From Chionis minor (Eukaryota > Chordata > Aves > Charadriiformes > Chionididae), in NCBI GenBank assembly GCA_013398295.1, contig VZSF01005694.1, positions 161,237 to 225,236 on the forward strand: a stretch of DNA of 64,000 nt, read 5' to 3'. The notes under the pieces are model-generated. The model was not told the origin of the DNA and made no database searches. It saw nothing but the letters and a program-made list of their open reading frames with translations. The number at the start of each line of letters is the position of its first letter. Positions within the stretch are counted from its first letter, which is position 1. The translations under genes and the position numbers were made by a program. Below, one piece after another: positions 60,788-64,000 of the stretch.

Positions 60788-61008
60788 ACATAGAATAATT
60801 TAGATTGGAAGGGCATCTAGTCCAACGCCCTGCTGAAAACAGGTCTAAGCAGATCAGGTTGTTCAGGACCATGGCCTGTTGAATCTTGACCACGTCTAAG
60901 GAACATCTGCCACAATGACTCTGGGCAACATGTTCCAGTAGTTGATGAACCTCATGATCAATTTTTTTTTCTTTATATCCAGTTGGAATTTCCCACATTC
61001 CAGTCACA
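60788..61008 (-). mobile_element. CR1 3' fragment I, minus strand, old
   Basis: The plus strand begins CATAGAATAATTTAGATTGG, the complement of a decayed CR1 tail, followed by CATCTAGTCCAACGCCCTGC and the GGGCAACATGTTCCAGTA block seen in CR1 3' regions. The last recognisable part is ATCCAGTTGGAATTTCCCAC. More diverged than the other fragments. Confidence 0.82.
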
Positions 61009-62329
61009 TTCAAACACGACTGCATAAATTCTGATTTGGACCATCGTATTAAAAGATTTGTTTCCCAGTTTAGCTACTATTACACTGGATTTTATACTAA
61101 TTCTCTAAAAAGACTAGTTTTCATATGAGCAAGAGATTTGTTGTCTTTGAATATAAACCAAATTTTACATCAAAACTTTTAATCTAAATGTTTAAATCAG
61201 AGCATTTATGCCTAAAATAGAGTTTGGCTTCAGTCCACTTTCTAACAAGCATGAATTTACTGATTGAAGAAAGGAAAACTTCTGATGTTTCCCCACACCT
61301 TTTGAAAATGCACCACATCAAAATGAAATAGAATAAAACCCCAGCACCTGGCACCTGGGTGTTAGAGTAATCTAGGATATATTTTGTACTGATATTTCTA
61401 CCTAAAATAGCATAAGAATACAATCTGCCCTGCCTACCTCAGTGCATGTTCTGTCAGGCAGTTTAAGGGGTCTACTGTTGACAAGTTAATCAAAGGATTT
61501 TTTTTTAAATTTTTATTATTATTATTTGCATTGTCATTGAGATGAAATGGAAAGGAACTGCAAAAGCTTTATGTTTTTGAGACAAAAAAGGAGTCTTGTG
61601 AAGAAGTAATGAATTCAGAATAGTATACTGAATGTTAGTAATTCTGGCCTATACTGAGACATTTCACCACACTGGTCAGAAATAAGATTAAAATCTCATG
61701 TCTGCTGCACAGTTAACTAGTGGCAAGTCCTCCTGCAGGGAAGACGTATGTGTAGGAGGCAGTAGGACTCTTTTGTCAGTCATAGCAGAGGACAGCAGAG
61801 AAGTGAATCTATGAGAAGCGAGCTGTTGGACTGAAGCACTGGAATGGTAAAACATTATTGTTTGTTATCATCAAGGGCAAGAGAATTATTTTTTTTCAAG
61901 GCTGCAATCACTGCATGAGGTTTAATATCACTGTTAATGCATAGCTATATGTAGTAGCTGCAACAATAAAGAGGAACCTGATAGCCTATCTTCTGGCTTA
62001 AGGGTCTAGAACGTGTTGCTCTGTAAGTGCAGAGTTCTGAAGTGGTCTTTCTCATTCAATATTAGCATTTTAACTATAGGCACTATGGGCATCTGCCTAA
62101 TGCAACCACTTACTCATGACAAACTTCAAAGGAGCATATTTCTTTTGTCTTCTCACAGCCGGATGATAGTTGCAATTTGCAAACACTGTGAAGCTTGTGC
62201 AAAGTATCAAACGCTGATTGTCACTCTGTTGACTAAATCAACTGGCAACAGTTAGTCTCTGAGAAGTGCTGGATCACCCTTCCACTGAATTTGCAAGCCA
62301 CAAGTTGAAAAACATTAACCTACAAATAG
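61009..62329. other. AT-rich unique sequence, no gene seen
   Basis: No gene recognised. A T-rich and (ATT)n stretch lies at about 61498-61526. Confidence 0.55.
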
Positions 62330-62367
62330 TTCCCTTCCCTTCCCTTCCCTTCCCTTCCCTTCCCTTT
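62330..62367 (+). repeat. (TTCCC)n pentanucleotide microsatellite
   Basis: Seven perfect TTCCC units plus partial ones, followed by a T run. Likely polymorphic in length. Confidence 0.95.
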
Positions 62368-63951
62368 TTCAGCCAAATTAATAGGATCAATACATTTTCT
62401 CTTTCAGTCACCACAGGCTCTTTTGCCTTGAATGTGCCTATATTTTGGCACACATGAAGACCTCAAATTCAGTATTCTTTTGAAGTTATTATAAAATCTT
62501 CCCTTTCTTTCTCAGCCTTTTTAAAAAAAAAAATCTGTAAAAGTATAGGGTATTCTGCCTGTGTGTCTTTAGATAAAATACTTTCTTGTAAAGAAAGCTC
62601 CACTATAAATTTATGATTGTGACTATAAATATGAAATCCTAGCCAACTTGTACTAATAGTCTTCATTCCTTTGTTACTCTCAGCAGTAGCTCTGGCATTT
62701 ATGATATTCTTAACATCTGACGCCAATTCCATTAAAAAGGAATCCAACGGCAATGTACAAAATTTAGTTTCAGACTTTACAAAACAGCACTTTTTGTTCA
62801 AATGTGATCACTATTTCTCATGCATGTTATGAATTTTCAAATAAAATATTTGAGTCTGAAAATTAGTCTCTCGCTTGCAAAGGGGGAAGTGTGAAGGCAA
62901 GTAGCTCTGTCAACAATAGAGGGGTTTATCATCAGTTTCAGTTCCTGCTGGTCTCCCATTTCTACCCACAGGCTAAGTATGGAAATTCTCCTTTAGGGCA
63001 CAACAGCAAAACCACAATAGAAAAACTTGTGATACTCGATTTTGATTATATGCAAGAGAATTATTAATACTTTCATTGTTGGCATCTGTGGACATACATG
63101 TATGCGATAGTATTTTTTGTTTTTAAAAATAATTGTCTTCTCTTTTTGGACTGCATGGATTCTTTCCTTAAGAGACAATCTACACAGGCAAGCAGATAAA
63201 ACATAGAGCACTGTCCAAAAGTCAAAGAAATTGCAAGGCTCAGAGATATACTGTGGGAACTAGAGTAAAAATGGCAAGGAAAAACCGGTAAAATAAGAGC
63301 ACACAGGCTATACCAGAATGATTATGAAAAGCAAAGAGCAAACACAGGTCTTGAATAGGAAGATGAACAGATTGAAATAATTGGTTGTCTTGGTGCTATG
63401 ACAGCAATGTTATTTCTCAAGGGCTGAATAGCACAGAATAAAGTTGCAGGATGACTAGAAAGAAACACTTTCCCGGATTCCTAAGGATACTGTTCATGAT
63501 GTGCACTTGGAATTTAGATGTTGAGATTAAAAACACCTTCTGTGATTTTATAAGCAGTCTGATCCTGAGATCTGTTACAGTTCTCCAACGGATATCCACT
63601 AAATAAAAATCAAAACAGAAGTTGTGGATAAAGTTACACCATTCACATTCAGCACAGAAGAGACATGACATGCTAGTTCCATTAAATGCCATTGCAAACT
63701 CCTAAATTCCACATTTTTTCCTGTGGTTACTTTTATATTAATGTATGGTTCTGATACTAAATTTCCATTAAATGGACACGAAATATTCTTTCAGACATTC
63801 ACTAAATTTTACTTGTTATAAAGTGAAAATAGGGTACAGAAAAAATAATATTTTCAGAAGAACAACTTTTTCTGAATAAACTGTTTCAGAAGCATGTGCT
63901 ATATTAAAGATGTAGTTAGTTAAACAACCCAGAATGAAAACTTTTCACTCC
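62368..63951. other. AT-rich unique sequence, no gene seen
   Basis: No recognisable gene or repeat. The 110-codon minus-strand frame 62469-62801 has no domain that I recognise. Confidence 0.55.
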
Positions 63952-64000
63952 ACTCCTCTCCTCTCCTCTCCTCTCCTCTCCTCTCCTCTCCTCTCCTCTC
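63952..64000 (+). repeat. (CTCTC)n pentanucleotide array, runs off the window
   Basis: At least nine perfect CTCTC units (period 5) continue to the last base, so the true length is unknown. The strand is purely pyrimidine. Confidence 0.95.

Noticed and set aside
63952..64000. CRISPR array or telomere repeat
   Set aside because: The period is 5 bp without spacers, and the unit is not TTAGGG.

Overview
The window is vertebrate nuclear DNA and almost certainly avian. The main evidence is its repeats: many copies of the chicken-repeat-1 (CR1) LINE, recognisable by reverse-transcriptase (RT) peptides and by 3' ends finishing in the ATTCTATGATTCTATGA-type tail, plus a solo LTR of the avian ERVL-like type that begins TGTATTGGGTTT on its sense strand. 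The rest is AT-rich, low-CpG, unique-looking sequence. I find no host protein-coding exon, tRNA, rRNA, bacterial-style operon or CRISPR array. The window reads as a gene desert or the inside of a very large intron.

Layout. 1-22276: unique AT-rich sequence with a few microsatellites and short tandem repeats. 22277-26262: a dense repeat cluster. An old minus-strand CR1 (copy A) is split by a 1013-bp solo LTR with a 5-bp target duplication, and it abuts, 5' end to 5' end, a plus-strand CR1 (copy B). Copy B holds an exact 242-bp direct duplication around a single N, very likely an assembly artefact. 27788-27916: CR1 3' fragment F. 29259-30269: CR1 copy C, also broken by a single N. 31936-32008: CR1 3' fragment G. 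38156-39945: CR1 copy D, with a long RT frame broken by one TAG, preceded by a remnant of the CR1 ORF1 esterase. 52688-52761: CR1 3' fragment H, followed by a possible Pao/BEL retrotransposon fossil at 52850-53100. 55973-57400: CR1 copy E, with an inverted RT segment inside it. 60788-61008: CR1 3' fragment I. The window ends in a CTCTC pentanucleotide array that runs off the edge.

How the parts relate. Copies B and D lie in opposite orientation about 13 kb apart. They are nearly identical over two blocks but clearly diverged in between and at the 3' end, a mosaic that suggests gene conversion or a recent copy event. Copies C and E form a second pair that shares a frameshift, a five-codon insertion and a changed catalytic motif (FAED for FADD), as expected of a defective lineage copied in trans. 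No element here looks able to move by itself. Several unique stretches have the look of conserved regulatory DNA, the best being 35532-35945 with a SOX-like site beside two overlapping octamers, but this needs alignment to other birds.

Limits: repeat identity, percent identity and family names come from reading by eye and knowledge of the families. Boundaries are good to roughly 5-20 bp unless a target duplication fixes them.
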